This document shows positions 17,478-26,048 of a stretch of DNA of 64,000 nt, piece by piece. A program made the translations under genes and the position numbers. The DNA is taken from NCBI RefSeq assembly GCF_001428895.1, contig NZ_LMJA01000030.1, positions 286,897-350,896 on the forward strand. The letters run 5' to 3'. Position 1 is the first letter of the stretch. Each line of letters begins with the position of its first letter. This stretch comes from Mycobacterium sp. Root265. GTDB lineage: Bacteria; Actinomycetota; Actinomycetes; Mycobacteriales; Mycobacteriaceae. The notes under the pieces are model-generated. The model made no database searches, was not told the origin of the DNA, and saw only the letters and a list, made by a program, of their open reading frames with translations.

Positions 17478-18770
17478 GTGACTCGTGAAGTGCATCTGTT
17501 GGCCTTCGGCAACACCCGGTCGGCGGGGCCGTGGCGGCACCCCGACGTCGACAACAGCACCGCAGGTGTGCGCCGACGTCTGATCCGCCACGCCCAGACC
17601 GCCGAGGCCGGCACCTTCGACGCGCTGTTCTTCGCCGACGGCCTCAACTACGGTCCGCCGGCCACCTGGGCCTACAAGACCACCGAGGATTTCGAACCGC
17701 TGACGGCCACGGCGGCGCTGTCCTCGGTCACCGAGCGGATCGGCCTGGTGGTCACCGGGTCGGCGACCCTGCAACACCCATACCACCTTGCCCGTCAGCT
17801 TCTTTCGCTGGATCACCTGAGCCTGGGCCGGGCGGGCTGGAACCTGGTCACCAGCTTCGCAGCAGCGGCCGCCGACAACTTCAGCGCCCGCGGTGTCGTC
17901 GATCACGATGAGCGGTATCGGGTGGCCGAGGAAGCCATCGAGGTGGTGAAGAAGCTCTGGGCTTCCTGGTCCGAGGACACCATCGTGGAGGACCGGGCCG
18001 CCGGAGTCTTCAACGATGTCAGCAAGATCGAAGTACCGGAGCACCACGGCCGGTACTTCGATGTGAAGGGCCCGATCGGGGCCGCGCGCTCGACGCAGGG
18101 CCGGCCGGTCATCTTCCAGGCCGGATCATCGAACACCGGAAGGACATTCGCGGCCACCCACGCCGAGGTGATCTTCACCAGCCACGGAAACAAGGCCCGC
18201 GGCCAGGAGTTCTACCGGCAGATCCACGCCGAAGCCCGTGCCCTGGGCCGCTCCACGCCGCCGCTGATCACCCCCTCGCTGCGGTATGTCATCGGGTCCA
18301 CCGAGGACGAGGCGCAGCGCGCCGAACGCGAGGAGTACCAGTACTTCAGCCCCGAGTATCAGGCGGGCTGGCTGCTGGAGGTGGACGTCGATGTCACTGG
18401 AGCCGACCTGGACGGCCCGGTGCCCGCCTCGGCATTCCCGGACAGCACCGAAACCCACCAGACCGCGCTCGCCGGCTATCGGGCGCTCGCCGCGGACGGT
18501 AACCCGACGGTGCGGGAGTTCCTGTACAAGACCGTGAACGGTTGGGGCGCCTCGGTTGTCGGCACCCCCGAGCGGATCGCCGACCAGATCGAGGACTGGT
18601 TCACCGATGGCGCCGCCGACGGTTTCGTGCTGCGCGACAGCGGACTGCCCGGCCAGGAGGAACTGTTCGTCGAACAGGTGGTGCCGGTGCTGCGCAAGCG
18701 CGGGCTGTTCCGTCACGAGTACACGGGCACCACCCTGCGCTCGCACCTCGGCCTGGACGTGCCGGCGTGA
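17478..18770 (+). CDS. FMNH2-dependent monooxygenase, NtaA/SnaA/DszA type (operon gene 1)
   Basis: A 430-aa LLM monooxygenase with family motifs FDALFFADGLNYG, SLGRAGWNLVTSF, DHDERYRVAEEAIEVVKKLW and PVIFQAGSSNTGR. It would use FMNH2 supplied by a flavin reductase to oxidise a sulfur- or nitrogen-containing carbon compound. The GTG start lies seven bases after a -10, suggesting a leaderless transcript. It overlaps the next monooxygenase by four bases (GTGA). Apart from its initiator, the protein contains no Met and no Cys, which is remarkable for 430 residues and is shared by the whole operon. Confidence 0.85.
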   Translation: MTREVHLLAFGNTRSAGPWRHPDVDNSTAGVRRRLIRHAQTAEAGTFDALFFADGLNYGPPATWAYKTTEDFEPLTATAALSSVTERIGLVVTGSATLQHPYHLARQLLSLDHLSLGRAGWNLVTSFAAAAADNFSARGVVDHDERYRVAEEAIEVVKKLWASWSEDTIVEDRAAGVFNDVSKIEVPEHHGRYFDVKGPIGAARSTQGRPVIFQAGSSNTGRTFAATHAEVIFTSHGNKARGQEFYRQIHAEARALGRSTPPLITPSLRYVIGSTEDEAQRAEREEYQYFSPEYQAGWLLEVDVDVTGADLDGPVPASAFPDSTETHQTALAGYRALAADGNPTVREFLYKTVNGWGASVVGTPERIADQIEDWFTDGAADGFVLRDSGLPGQEELFVEQVVPVLRKRGLFRHEYTGTTLRSHLGLDVPA

Positions 18771-20155
18771 CCGATCCGTTCGTGCTCGCCGCCTTCACCA
18801 TGTCCACGGTGTCGCACGGCAACTTCGGGCTGTGGCGCCACCCCGAGGACCAGACCTCCCGGTACACCGACATCCGCTACTGGGTGGCGCTGGCCGAACT
18901 GCTCGACGCGGGTGGCTTCGACGCGCTGTTCATCGCCGACGCCGTCGGACAGCTCGATGTGTTCGGCGGTGACGCCGATGCCGCCCTGACCCGTGGTGTG
19001 CAGACACCGGTCACCGATCCGCTGCTCGCGGTGTCGGCGATGGCGGCCGCGACAACCCATCTGGGCTTCGGCGTGACGGTGTCGACGACCTACGAGAGCC
19101 CCTACCTGCTGGCCCGCAAGTTCAGCACGCTGGACCATCTGACCGGCGGCCGGGTCGGCTGGAACATCGTCACCTCGCTGCTGGACAGCGCGGCCCGCAA
19201 CATCATCGGGCGCGACCGGCAGATCCCGCACGACGAGCGCTACGCGATGGCCCAGGAATTCCTCGAGGTCACCTACAAGCTGTGGGAGGACTCCTGGGAG
19301 GCGGACGCGGTGCTCCGCGACCGCGACCGCGGCATCTACACCGACGCCGCCAAAGTCCACGCCATCGGTCACGAGGGCACGTACTTCCAGGTGCCCGGAG
19401 CACATCTGGTGGAACCTTCGCCGCAACGCACCCCGGTGCTCTTCCAGGCCGGCACCTCCCCGGCAGGGCGCGAATTCGCGGCGCGCAACGCCGAACTGGT
19501 CTTCGCCAGCGACCCGCGCCCACAGGTGTTGCGGGCCAATATCGAGGACATCCGCCGGCGAGCGGTGGCCCACGGGCGCCGGCCCGACTCGATCAAGTTC
19601 CTGACCTCCGTCGAGATCGTCACCGACAGCACGGATTCCGCCGCCCGCGCCAAGGCCGCCGACCTGGCGAAGTATCACGACCTGGAAGCGGGCCTGGTGC
19701 TGCTGTCGGCGCTCAGCGGCGTGGACTGGTCGGAGTACGGGGTGGACCGCCCGATCGAACAGTTCGACACCGACGCCAGTCGATCCATTCTGGCCGCAGT
19801 GGACGGGGCCGGGGACCGGCACCGGATCACCCTGCGCGACTACGTCGGTGAGCTCGGCGGTTTCGGCGGGCAACTGTTCGTCGGATCCGCTGGCACGGTG
19901 GCCGACGAACTGGAGGCCTACGCCGAGAGCACCGGTATCGACGGTTTCAACATCACCTATCACGTCACGCCCGGCAGCTTCGCCGATGTCGCCGATCACC
20001 TGATCCCCGAACTGCGTCGCCGTGGGCGCGCCCGCGAGGCCGGCGAGGCGACCACGCTGCGGGAGCGGCTGTTCGGAGGGGCGGCGCTGCTGCCCGATGA
20101 CCACCCTGGCGCGGGTTTCCGGTTGGTAAAAGAATCGCGTCGATCCGATAGCTGA
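18767..20155 (+). CDS. FMNH2-dependent monooxygenase, NtaA/SnaA/DszA type (operon gene 2)
   Basis: A 462-aa LLM monooxygenase (VSHGNFGLWRHPEDQTSRY, FDALFIADAVGQLDVFGG, GGRVGWNIVTSLLDSAARN, PVLFQAGTSPAGREFAARN). The GTG start overlaps the preceding stop (GTGA), so the two enzymes are co-translated and may act on the same substrate class. It is closely similar in layout to the monooxygenase at 32675-34060, for example in the RQIPHDERY and KLWEDSWE/KLWEGSWE segments, so the two probably arose by duplication. It has no Cys and four Met counting the start. A 102-bp gap follows before the permease. Confidence 0.85.
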   Translation: MTDPFVLAAFTMSTVSHGNFGLWRHPEDQTSRYTDIRYWVALAELLDAGGFDALFIADAVGQLDVFGGDADAALTRGVQTPVTDPLLAVSAMAAATTHLGFGVTVSTTYESPYLLARKFSTLDHLTGGRVGWNIVTSLLDSAARNIIGRDRQIPHDERYAMAQEFLEVTYKLWEDSWEADAVLRDRDRGIYTDAAKVHAIGHEGTYFQVPGAHLVEPSPQRTPVLFQAGTSPAGREFAARNAELVFASDPRPQVLRANIEDIRRRAVAHGRRPDSIKFLTSVEIVTDSTDSAARAKAADLAKYHDLEAGLVLLSALSGVDWSEYGVDRPIEQFDTDASRSILAAVDGAGDRHRITLRDYVGELGGFGGQLFVGSAGTVADELEAYAESTGIDGFNITYHVTPGSFADVADHLIPELRRRGRAREAGEATTLRERLFGGAALLPDDHPGAGFRLVKESRRSDS

Positions 20156-20158
20156 TGT

Positions 20159-20174
20159 CTGAGAGCATTCTCAG
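20159..20174. repeat. Short perfect inverted repeat inside the organosulfur operon
   Basis: CTGAGA and TCTCAG flank the four bases GCAT, directly after the second monooxygenase. The following 80 bases are unusually AT-rich for this genome (caatatctctttaaacaact). Together they could mark an internal promoter with an operator, or an mRNA processing point separating the enzymes from the permease. There is no poly-T run, so a classical terminator is unlikely. Confidence 0.4.
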
Positions 20175-20257
20175 GCATCGTCATCGTGACATCAATATCT
20201 CTTTAAACAACTGCGCGTCAGAAGATTTCATGATGCACAGGGCAGGAAGGCGGCATC

Positions 20258-21805
20258 ATGGCCACACCGAATCGGGTCGAACTGGGGGGTCGACCGCTGT
20301 CCCAGATCGAAGACCACGGCCTCGAACGCGACGCACTCGGCTTCTGGGGTGTCTTCGCCCAGGGCCTGGCCGCTGCGGCGCCCAGCGTGGCCGTGGCCTC
20401 CGTGCCGTTCATGCTGTTCCTGGCCGCAGGCAAGGGCGCGGCGTGGGCGGTGATCATCGGCCTGGTCATCGTCATCCTGATCGCGACCACGATCAGCTTT
20501 CAGGCCAAACGCACGGTGTCCTCCGGCTCGCTGGGCACCTACACCGGCAATGGTCTCGGCCCGGGATTCGCCTATGCCGCCGGCTTCAGTCTGCTGGTCG
20601 GCTACATCGGTTTCGCCGTCACCGGCACCCTCGGCGGCGTCCTCTATCTGGATTCGTTCCTGCAATCCTTCGGACTGGGGTCGGAGGCCACCTGGTTCAA
20701 GCTGATTCTCGTGGTGCTCATCGTCGGGGTCGGGGTGTACCTGCCGTACCGCGGGGCCTCGCTGGCCGCGCGGTATGAACTGATCTTCGAGATCATCGCG
20801 GTGGCCACCATTCTCGTCATCGTGGTGGCGTCCTATGCCACCTACGGCTGGCGGATCGACTGGGAGCAGTGGGATCTCGGGCACCTCAGCACCAGCGCCA
20901 CCTTCATCGCCGCAGTGTCGGCCGTCGGCTCCTACGCGGGATTCGAGAGTGTGGCATCCCTGGGCGCGGAAGCCAAGGACGCACACCGCACCATCGCCCG
21001 CTCACTGCTGCGGGTGGTGATCCTGCTCGGTGTGCTCTACATCGTCGCCACCTACCCGCAGGTGCTGTTCTTCGAGGGCATCAACGGTGACGAGGCGGTG
21101 CTGCCACAACTGGCCGACGCCACCAACGTGTCGTGGATCAATCACGTGATGAGCGGCGCCGTCGCGATCGCCTTCATCGTGTTCGTCACCGCGGTGACCA
21201 CCGCTGCGGCCCGCTCGCTGTTCACCTTCGCCCACGAGGGCGCGCTGCCCAGCGCGTTCGCGAAAGTGCATCCCGCACACCGCACCCCGTGGGTCGGCAT
21301 CGTGTTCATCGGGATATTGGCGTTCCTGTTCTCGGCGGTGGCCACCATCAGCTCGGCGGGCCGGCTGGTCTTCGAGGTCTACGGGGGCTACGTCGCCACC
21401 TGGGGCTTCTTGATCAGCTACCTGCTCGTGGTGATCGCCACCCCGATCTGGCTGCACAAGATACGGGCCCTGACCCCGCTGCGGCTGCTCGTGTCCGTGG
21501 CCGCGACCCTGGCCCTGGGTTACGTGATCTTCAGCAACTTCTACCCGGTGCCCGAGTTCCCGTTCAACATCCTGCCGTTCATCTTCGGCGGCATCCTGCT
21601 GGTCGGTCTGCTCTGGTACTGGTACCTGAAGTTCACCAACCCCGAGGTGGCCAAGCGGGTCGGCACCATCCAGACCCTGTCGGATGCCGAGCAGCAGCGT
21701 CTGGTCGATGAGGGCATCGTCGACGTGCTGGAGCATCGCGACGATACCCCCGACCCCGACGGTGACCCGGAGGCACGGCAGGACAAGGAACCGGTCGCGC
21801 CATGA
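20258..21805 (+). CDS. APC superfamily permease (operon gene 3)
   Basis: A 515-aa membrane protein of the amino acid-polyamine-organocation superfamily with about twelve hydrophobic segments. Family features include FWGVFAQGLAAAAPSVAVAS in TM1, SYAGFESVASLGAEAKDAHRTI (TM6 region with the conserved FESVASLG-E pattern) and SLFTFAHEGALPSAFAKVHPAHRTP. The hydrophilic C-terminal tail is acidic. The ATG follows ggaaggcggcatc. It is coupled by ATGA to the next gene and is probably the importer for the substrate of the two monooxygenases; substrate unknown. Only three Met and no Cys occur, unusually low for a membrane protein. Confidence 0.85.
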   Translation: MATPNRVELGGRPLSQIEDHGLERDALGFWGVFAQGLAAAAPSVAVASVPFMLFLAAGKGAAWAVIIGLVIVILIATTISFQAKRTVSSGSLGTYTGNGLGPGFAYAAGFSLLVGYIGFAVTGTLGGVLYLDSFLQSFGLGSEATWFKLILVVLIVGVGVYLPYRGASLAARYELIFEIIAVATILVIVVASYATYGWRIDWEQWDLGHLSTSATFIAAVSAVGSYAGFESVASLGAEAKDAHRTIARSLLRVVILLGVLYIVATYPQVLFFEGINGDEAVLPQLADATNVSWINHVMSGAVAIAFIVFVTAVTTAAARSLFTFAHEGALPSAFAKVHPAHRTPWVGIVFIGILAFLFSAVATISSAGRLVFEVYGGYVATWGFLISYLLVVIATPIWLHKIRALTPLRLLVSVAATLALGYVIFSNFYPVPEFPFNILPFIFGGILLVGLLWYWYLKFTNPEVAKRVGTIQTLSDAEQQRLVDEGIVDVLEHRDDTPDPDGDPEARQDKEPVAP

Positions 21806-22791
21806 GCGTGTCGGTCTCGGAGAAGACCTGGACGGTCCGGGCCGCCACCGCGGTCGACCACCCGCACATCGCGGACTTCCTGGCCACCACCGCGGGTATC
21901 GCGGGCCGCAAGTTCGCCGCGGACTCCCGCGATATCGCCGAACAACTCGACGGCGTGTTCCCCGGTGCGGTGCCGGTGGTCCGCGACGAGACGGGGCGCG
22001 TCCGCGGCTACGCGGTGCTGCACCAGCCGTACGGCCTGGAACCCGAGATCGGGGCCGAGTTCGTCTTCGCCCCGGCCACCCCCACGCCGCTGGTCGACAG
22101 GGTCGTCGCCGCCACCGTGGACCGGTTCCTGGCCGAATCCGCCGACATCCCGGGGGCGTACCTGCGGAGCTTCATCGGCACGGACCAGCAGCCGGCGATC
22201 GATGCGCTCGTGGCGCGCGGAGCCCGGCAGGAAGGACAGTTCATCCGGACCCGCAAGGATCTCGCCGGGGAGGACACCGATGCGCTGGATCGTGCCGAGA
22301 TCGACGGGCTCACCCTGTTGAGCTGGCCGGAGGTGATCGAGCGGGACCTGCTCGAACAGGTGCGCCAACTGCAGTACGCCACCTTCCTCGAGCATTTCGG
22401 CAACATGTCCAAGACGCCGGAGATCTTCGCTCACCACATCGAAAGCCGGTCTTTCACCGCAGATTTCAGCAACGCCGCGGTGAACGATGACGGCCAGGTG
22501 GTGGGTTACGTGCTGGGCTCCACCTACACCCATCTCGACGGTGACCGCGAGGAACGCAGCGCCCACACCGACTACATCGGGGTGCGCAGGGACCAGCGCA
22601 AGCGCGGGATCGCGGAGTTCCTGCTGCGCAAGATCTGGCTGGCCGCGCTGCGTCGTGGCCTGAGCCTGGCGTCGCTGGGCACCGACATCCACAACCGCAG
22701 CAACGCCCACATCCTCTACGAACGGCTCGGCTACCAGGCCGTCGAGCACCAGTTCGCCTACCGCATCGATGCACCGACAGGAATCAGATGA
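21802..22791 (+). CDS. Double-domain GNAT acetyltransferase (operon gene 4)
   Basis: A 329-aa protein with two GNAT-like halves, an architecture like mycothiol synthase. The C-terminal half carries the acetyl-CoA motif RRDQRKRGIAEFLLRKIW (about residues 259-276) and the acceptor-side NRSNAHILYERLGYQ. The N-terminal half (about 10-150) is degenerate. Both ends overlap neighbours by ATGA, so it is tightly integrated in the operon. It may acetylate the imported compound or a degradation product, for detoxification or to prepare it for desulfurisation; this is inference. Two Met, no Cys. Confidence 0.8.
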   Translation: MSVSVSEKTWTVRAATAVDHPHIADFLATTAGIAGRKFAADSRDIAEQLDGVFPGAVPVVRDETGRVRGYAVLHQPYGLEPEIGAEFVFAPATPTPLVDRVVAATVDRFLAESADIPGAYLRSFIGTDQQPAIDALVARGARQEGQFIRTRKDLAGEDTDALDRAEIDGLTLLSWPEVIERDLLEQVRQLQYATFLEHFGNMSKTPEIFAHHIESRSFTADFSNAAVNDDGQVVGYVLGSTYTHLDGDREERSAHTDYIGVRRDQRKRGIAEFLLRKIWLAALRRGLSLASLGTDIHNRSNAHILYERLGYQAVEHQFAYRIDAPTGIR

Positions 22792-24008
22792 GCACCGCCA
22801 CAACCTATCTGAGCGCGCCCACCGCGGACCTCGAAGAACTGCGGGCGCACTTCGCGCCGGTGTTCGCCAAGATCGCCGAGGGCAACCTGGAACGCGAACG
22901 TGACCGCGTCTTCCCGCACGAGCAGGTGAAGTTGCTCAACGAGGCCGGCTTCGGCACCCTGCGGATCGCCACCGACCGCGGTGGCTGGGGCGCGTCGCTG
23001 CAACAGGTGTTCCTGCTGCTGGCCGATCTCGGCACCGCCGACGCGAACGTCGCCCACATCTGGCGCAACCACCTCGCTTTTGTCGAGGACCGGCTCAACG
23101 CCACGGTCTCGGAGGCCAACGACGCCTGGATCGCACGCTTCCTCGGCGGCCAGTTCGTCGGTGGAGGATGGACCGAGGCGAACAATGTCACGCTGGCCAA
23201 CCTGGTCACCACCGTGCAGACCGACGGTGATCACTTCGCCGTCACCGGCGCCAAGTTCTACGCCACCGGCAGTCTCTACGCCGACTGGCTCGATGTGCTC
23301 GGCCGAGGCGATGACGGTGAGCTGCTGACCGCGCTGGTGCGCGCCGATGATCCCGGCGTCACGCTGCTGGACGACTGGGATGGCTTCGGGCAGCGCACGA
23401 CCGCCAGCGGCACGGCCCGCTATGAGAACGCGCGCGCCGAACGCGGTGACGTGTTCCCGGCCGCCGAACGTTTTGCCTACCAGGGCCACTTCTATCAGAC
23501 CGCGATGCTGTCGGTGCTGACCGGCATCACCCGGGCCGCGCTGCGCGACGGGTCGACGGCGCTGACCGGACGCAAGCGCAACTACCCGCAGGGGCTGGCC
23601 CAGGTGCCATCCGACGACGCCCAACTGCTCGCCGTCATCGGCGAGGTGTCCGCCGACGCGTTCGCCGCCGAGGCTGCACTGGCACAGGCCGGCGCGGCAC
23701 TGGACCGGATCCACGGGGACGAGCAGAACGCGAAGCGGCGTCTGGTCGAGGCCGAGGTGGCCGTCACCCAGGCGCAGCTGGTCATCATCGCTGCCGCGCT
23801 GCGCGCCACCACCGCGGTCTTCGATGCGCTCGGCGCCTCCGGGGTGTCGGTGGAGCGCGGCCTGGACCGGCACTGGCGCAACGCGCGCACCCTGGCCTCG
23901 CACAACCCGCGGGTCTACAAGGCGCGCATCCTCGGCGACTACCTCATCAACGGCAAGGACCCGGTGTCCAACCTCGCCGCACTCGGCCGCGGCGGACAGG
24001 GCAACTAG
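22788..24008 (+). CDS. SfnB/DszC-like acyl-CoA dehydrogenase-fold monooxygenase (operon gene 5)
   Basis: A 406-aa flavoprotein of the acyl-CoA dehydrogenase fold, close in type to the sulfur-acquisition proteins SfnB and DszC. Segments include GGWGASLQQVFLLLADLGTADANVAHIWRNH (residue span about 63-95), GKFYATGSL-like AKFYATGSLYADW, and the C-terminal RNARTLASHNPRVYKARILGDYLING. It lacks the catalytic Glu context of true dehydrogenases as far as can be judged, and DszC relatives instead insert oxygen at sulfur. The ATG overlaps the GNAT stop; the operon ends here. Two Met, no Cys. Substrate unknown. Confidence 0.8.
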   Translation: MSTATTYLSAPTADLEELRAHFAPVFAKIAEGNLERERDRVFPHEQVKLLNEAGFGTLRIATDRGGWGASLQQVFLLLADLGTADANVAHIWRNHLAFVEDRLNATVSEANDAWIARFLGGQFVGGGWTEANNVTLANLVTTVQTDGDHFAVTGAKFYATGSLYADWLDVLGRGDDGELLTALVRADDPGVTLLDDWDGFGQRTTASGTARYENARAERGDVFPAAERFAYQGHFYQTAMLSVLTGITRAALRDGSTALTGRKRNYPQGLAQVPSDDAQLLAVIGEVSADAFAAEAALAQAGAALDRIHGDEQNAKRRLVEAEVAVTQAQLVIIAAALRATTAVFDALGASGVSVERGLDRHWRNARTLASHNPRVYKARILGDYLINGKDPVSNLAALGRGGQGN

Positions 24009-24024
24009 TCCTAGGGTGGGTCCT

Positions 24025-24561
24025 GTGAGCGAGCAGGACCGCACCCGCTGGGACGCGGCGTACACCGACCGCGACGCCGCGCCCACACCGGGTCTGCCTG
24101 CGGTGTTCAGGGACCACGCGCATCTGTTCCCGCGCACCGGCACCGCACTGGAGATCGCCTGCGGCTCAGGCGCGGCAGCGGTGTGGCTGGCCCAGCGCGG
24201 CCTCGACGTGCAGGGCGTGGACGTCTCCACCGTCGCCATCGACCGGGCGCGTGCTCTGGCAGAACAGGCCGGTGTCACGGCGCGTTTCGAGGCCGTCGAC
24301 CTCGACGATGGTCTGCCTCCCGGTGACCCGGTGAGTCTGCTGCTGTGCCACAAGTTTCGCGACGCTCGACTCGACGGGCAGATCATCGAGCGGCTCGCGC
24401 CCGGCGGGCTGCTGGCCATCTGTGTGCTCAGCGAGGTCGGCGCCGCACCTGGGCGGTTCCGTGCCACCCCCGGGGAACTGCGCACCGCGTTTTCGACGCT
24501 CGACGAGACCGCGGCTGGGGAGGGCGACGGCCAGGCCTGGTTGCTCGCCCGGCGTCGCTGA
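24025..24561 (+). CDS. Class I SAM-dependent methyltransferase
   Basis: A 178-aa methyltransferase. Motif I is ALEIACGSGAAAVWLA (about residues 40-55), followed by the acidic end of strand 2 (VQGVDVS) and the motif near strand 4 (PVSLLLCHKFRD). GTG 24025 is chosen so the protein begins SEQDRTRWDAAYTDRD, a usual start for this family; GTG 24016 is an alternative. It lies 16 bp after the SfnB-like gene on the same strand and might be the last operon gene. However, it contains ordinary Cys residues (ACGSG, LLCHK, ICVLS), unlike the sulfur-poor genes before it, which suggests a separate history. Confidence 0.75.
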   Translation: MSEQDRTRWDAAYTDRDAAPTPGLPAVFRDHAHLFPRTGTALEIACGSGAAAVWLAQRGLDVQGVDVSTVAIDRARALAEQAGVTARFEAVDLDDGLPPGDPVSLLLCHKFRDARLDGQIIERLAPGGLLAICVLSEVGAAPGRFRATPGELRTAFSTLDETAAGEGDGQAWLLARRR

Positions 24562-24579
24562 CCGCGGGCGCCGGGCGGT

Positions 24580-24599
24580 CGACACAAAATAATGTGTCG
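24580..24599. repeat. Inverted repeat upstream of the DUF222-HNH gene
   Basis: CGACACA and TGTGTCG flank the AT-only spacer AAATAA, giving a seven-base-pair stem in the 62-bp gap between the methyltransferase and the DUF222-HNH gene. It could be a terminator-like hairpin, an operator, or a recognition mark linked to the HNH family. No poly-T follows. Confidence 0.45.
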
Positions 24600-24623
24600 G
24601 ACCCGCCTGGCATAGTCGAACAC

Positions 24624-26018
24624 ATGTTCGAGATCCTGTGTGTCGCCTCCCACCTTGATGCCACCCGCGATCAACTACGGGCCGAACGTCAGGCCGTTGC
24701 GCTCAAGGTGATCGAGGCCGGCAAGTTTGCACAGGCCAGGATGGCCGAGCTGGGCCACAGCTTCGAGGATCTCATCGTCGATGACTGGGAGTTGGTCGCC
24801 GCCGAGCTGGGTGCCGAACTCGGGATCAGCCGCGGCCGGGCCTGCACGCTGATCACCCAGGGCCGCGACCTGCTCACCCGGCTGCCGGCCTTCGCCGCGG
24901 TCTTCGCCACCGGCGCGGTGGATCTGCGGGTGTTGCGGGTCATCCTGCATCGCACGGCGCTGATCACCGATGACGACGTCATGTCGGTCATCGATGCGCA
25001 ATTGGCCGAGGCGGCGCCCTCGTGGAATGCGTTGTCCGATGAGCGGATCGCTGAGCTGGTCGACTGGATGGTCGTCGACGTGGACCCCGAGGCCGTACGG
25101 CGGGCACGGCAGGCGCGGCAGCAGCGTGGGATCACTGTCGAACCGGTCGGCGACGGCATGGTCGAGATTCACGGCCGCGTCGATGCCGCCAAGGGTACGG
25201 TCTTCGACCAGGGCTTGGATGCCTTGGCGCGCACGGTGTGCCCGGATGACCCGCGGTCGTTTCAGGAGCGCCGCGCCGATGCCGTCGAGCCGCTGAGCCT
25301 CGGCGCGAAGAGCATCCCGTGCCTCTGCGGACGCGAGGATTGCCCGGCCGCAGACAACGAGGTGTCCAAGGGACACATCGTGATCCATGTGCTCGCCGAA
25401 CAGGCAACGGTGACCGGCGCATCGCCGAAGGCGGCGCTGATCCCCGGGTACGGCGTCGTGCACGCCGAGCAGATCCAGGAGATGGTCCCGCACGCCGAGG
25501 TGCGGCCCGTGCCCATCGCGGCCGATCTCGGCATCGAGGGCGGCTACCAACCCTCGCGCAAGCTCGCCGACTTCATCGGGTGCCGTGATCTGACGTGTCG
25601 CTGGCCCGGTTGCAACGTCCCCGTCGGACGATGCGATATCGACCACACCGTGCCGTGGCCCTACGGGCCGACGCATCCGTCAAACACGAAGCTGTATTGC
25701 CGAATTCACCACCTGATCAAGACTTTCCACTGTGGTCCTGGCGGCTGGACCGATCAGCAGCATCCCGACGGGACCATCACGATCACCGCTCCCAATGGTC
25801 GTGTGTACACCACCATGCCCGACGGCGCCCTGTTCTTCCCGCAGTTCGCGGTGCGCACGGCGGAACTGGGGCCGACCACCATGCCGAGGCCGGGCCCGCA
25901 TCGCGAACTCGCCGCACCGAAACGCTCCCGCACCCGAGCGCAGAACCGCGCCTACCGAATAGCCCACGAGAGGGCGCTCAACCGTGCGTACCAGGAGGCC
26001 GACCCCCCGCCTTTCTAG
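24624..26018 (+). CDS. DUF222 / HNH endonuclease-domain protein (13E12-repeat-like)
   Basis: A 464-aa protein of the large actinobacterial DUF222-HNH family, which in M. tuberculosis includes the REP13E12 proteins. The N-terminal DUF222 region spans about residues 20-300. The C-terminal HNH nuclease motif is intact: CRWPGCNVP, then RCDIDHTVPW, a central Asn (HPSNTKLYC) and CRIHHLIKT. These genes are often multicopy and are suspected to be mobile or to mark phage attachment regions. No flanking direct repeats were found here. The ATG follows shortly after an inverted repeat. Confidence 0.85.
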   Translation: MFEILCVASHLDATRDQLRAERQAVALKVIEAGKFAQARMAELGHSFEDLIVDDWELVAAELGAELGISRGRACTLITQGRDLLTRLPAFAAVFATGAVDLRVLRVILHRTALITDDDVMSVIDAQLAEAAPSWNALSDERIAELVDWMVVDVDPEAVRRARQARQQRGITVEPVGDGMVEIHGRVDAAKGTVFDQGLDALARTVCPDDPRSFQERRADAVEPLSLGAKSIPCLCGREDCPAADNEVSKGHIVIHVLAEQATVTGASPKAALIPGYGVVHAEQIQEMVPHAEVRPVPIAADLGIEGGYQPSRKLADFIGCRDLTCRWPGCNVPVGRCDIDHTVPWPYGPTHPSNTKLYCRIHHLIKTFHCGPGGWTDQQHPDGTITITAPNGRVYTTMPDGALFFPQFAVRTAELGPTTMPRPGPHRELAAPKRSRTRAQNRAYRIAHERALNRAYQEADPPPF

Positions 26019-26048
26019 GTGGCGCGGGATCGGCTCGACGGAGCGGAG

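Noticed and set aside
20155-20257. A short frame starting at ATG 20155 as another cysteine leader peptide for the permease
   Set aside because: It contains a single Cys, does not stop before the permease start but runs on in another frame inside that gene, and shows no Cys run.
24580-26018. The DUF222-HNH gene as an active insertion sequence or integrated element
   Set aside because: No flanking direct repeats, terminal inverted repeats or integrase could be found; only the family reputation and one upstream inverted repeat suggest mobility.
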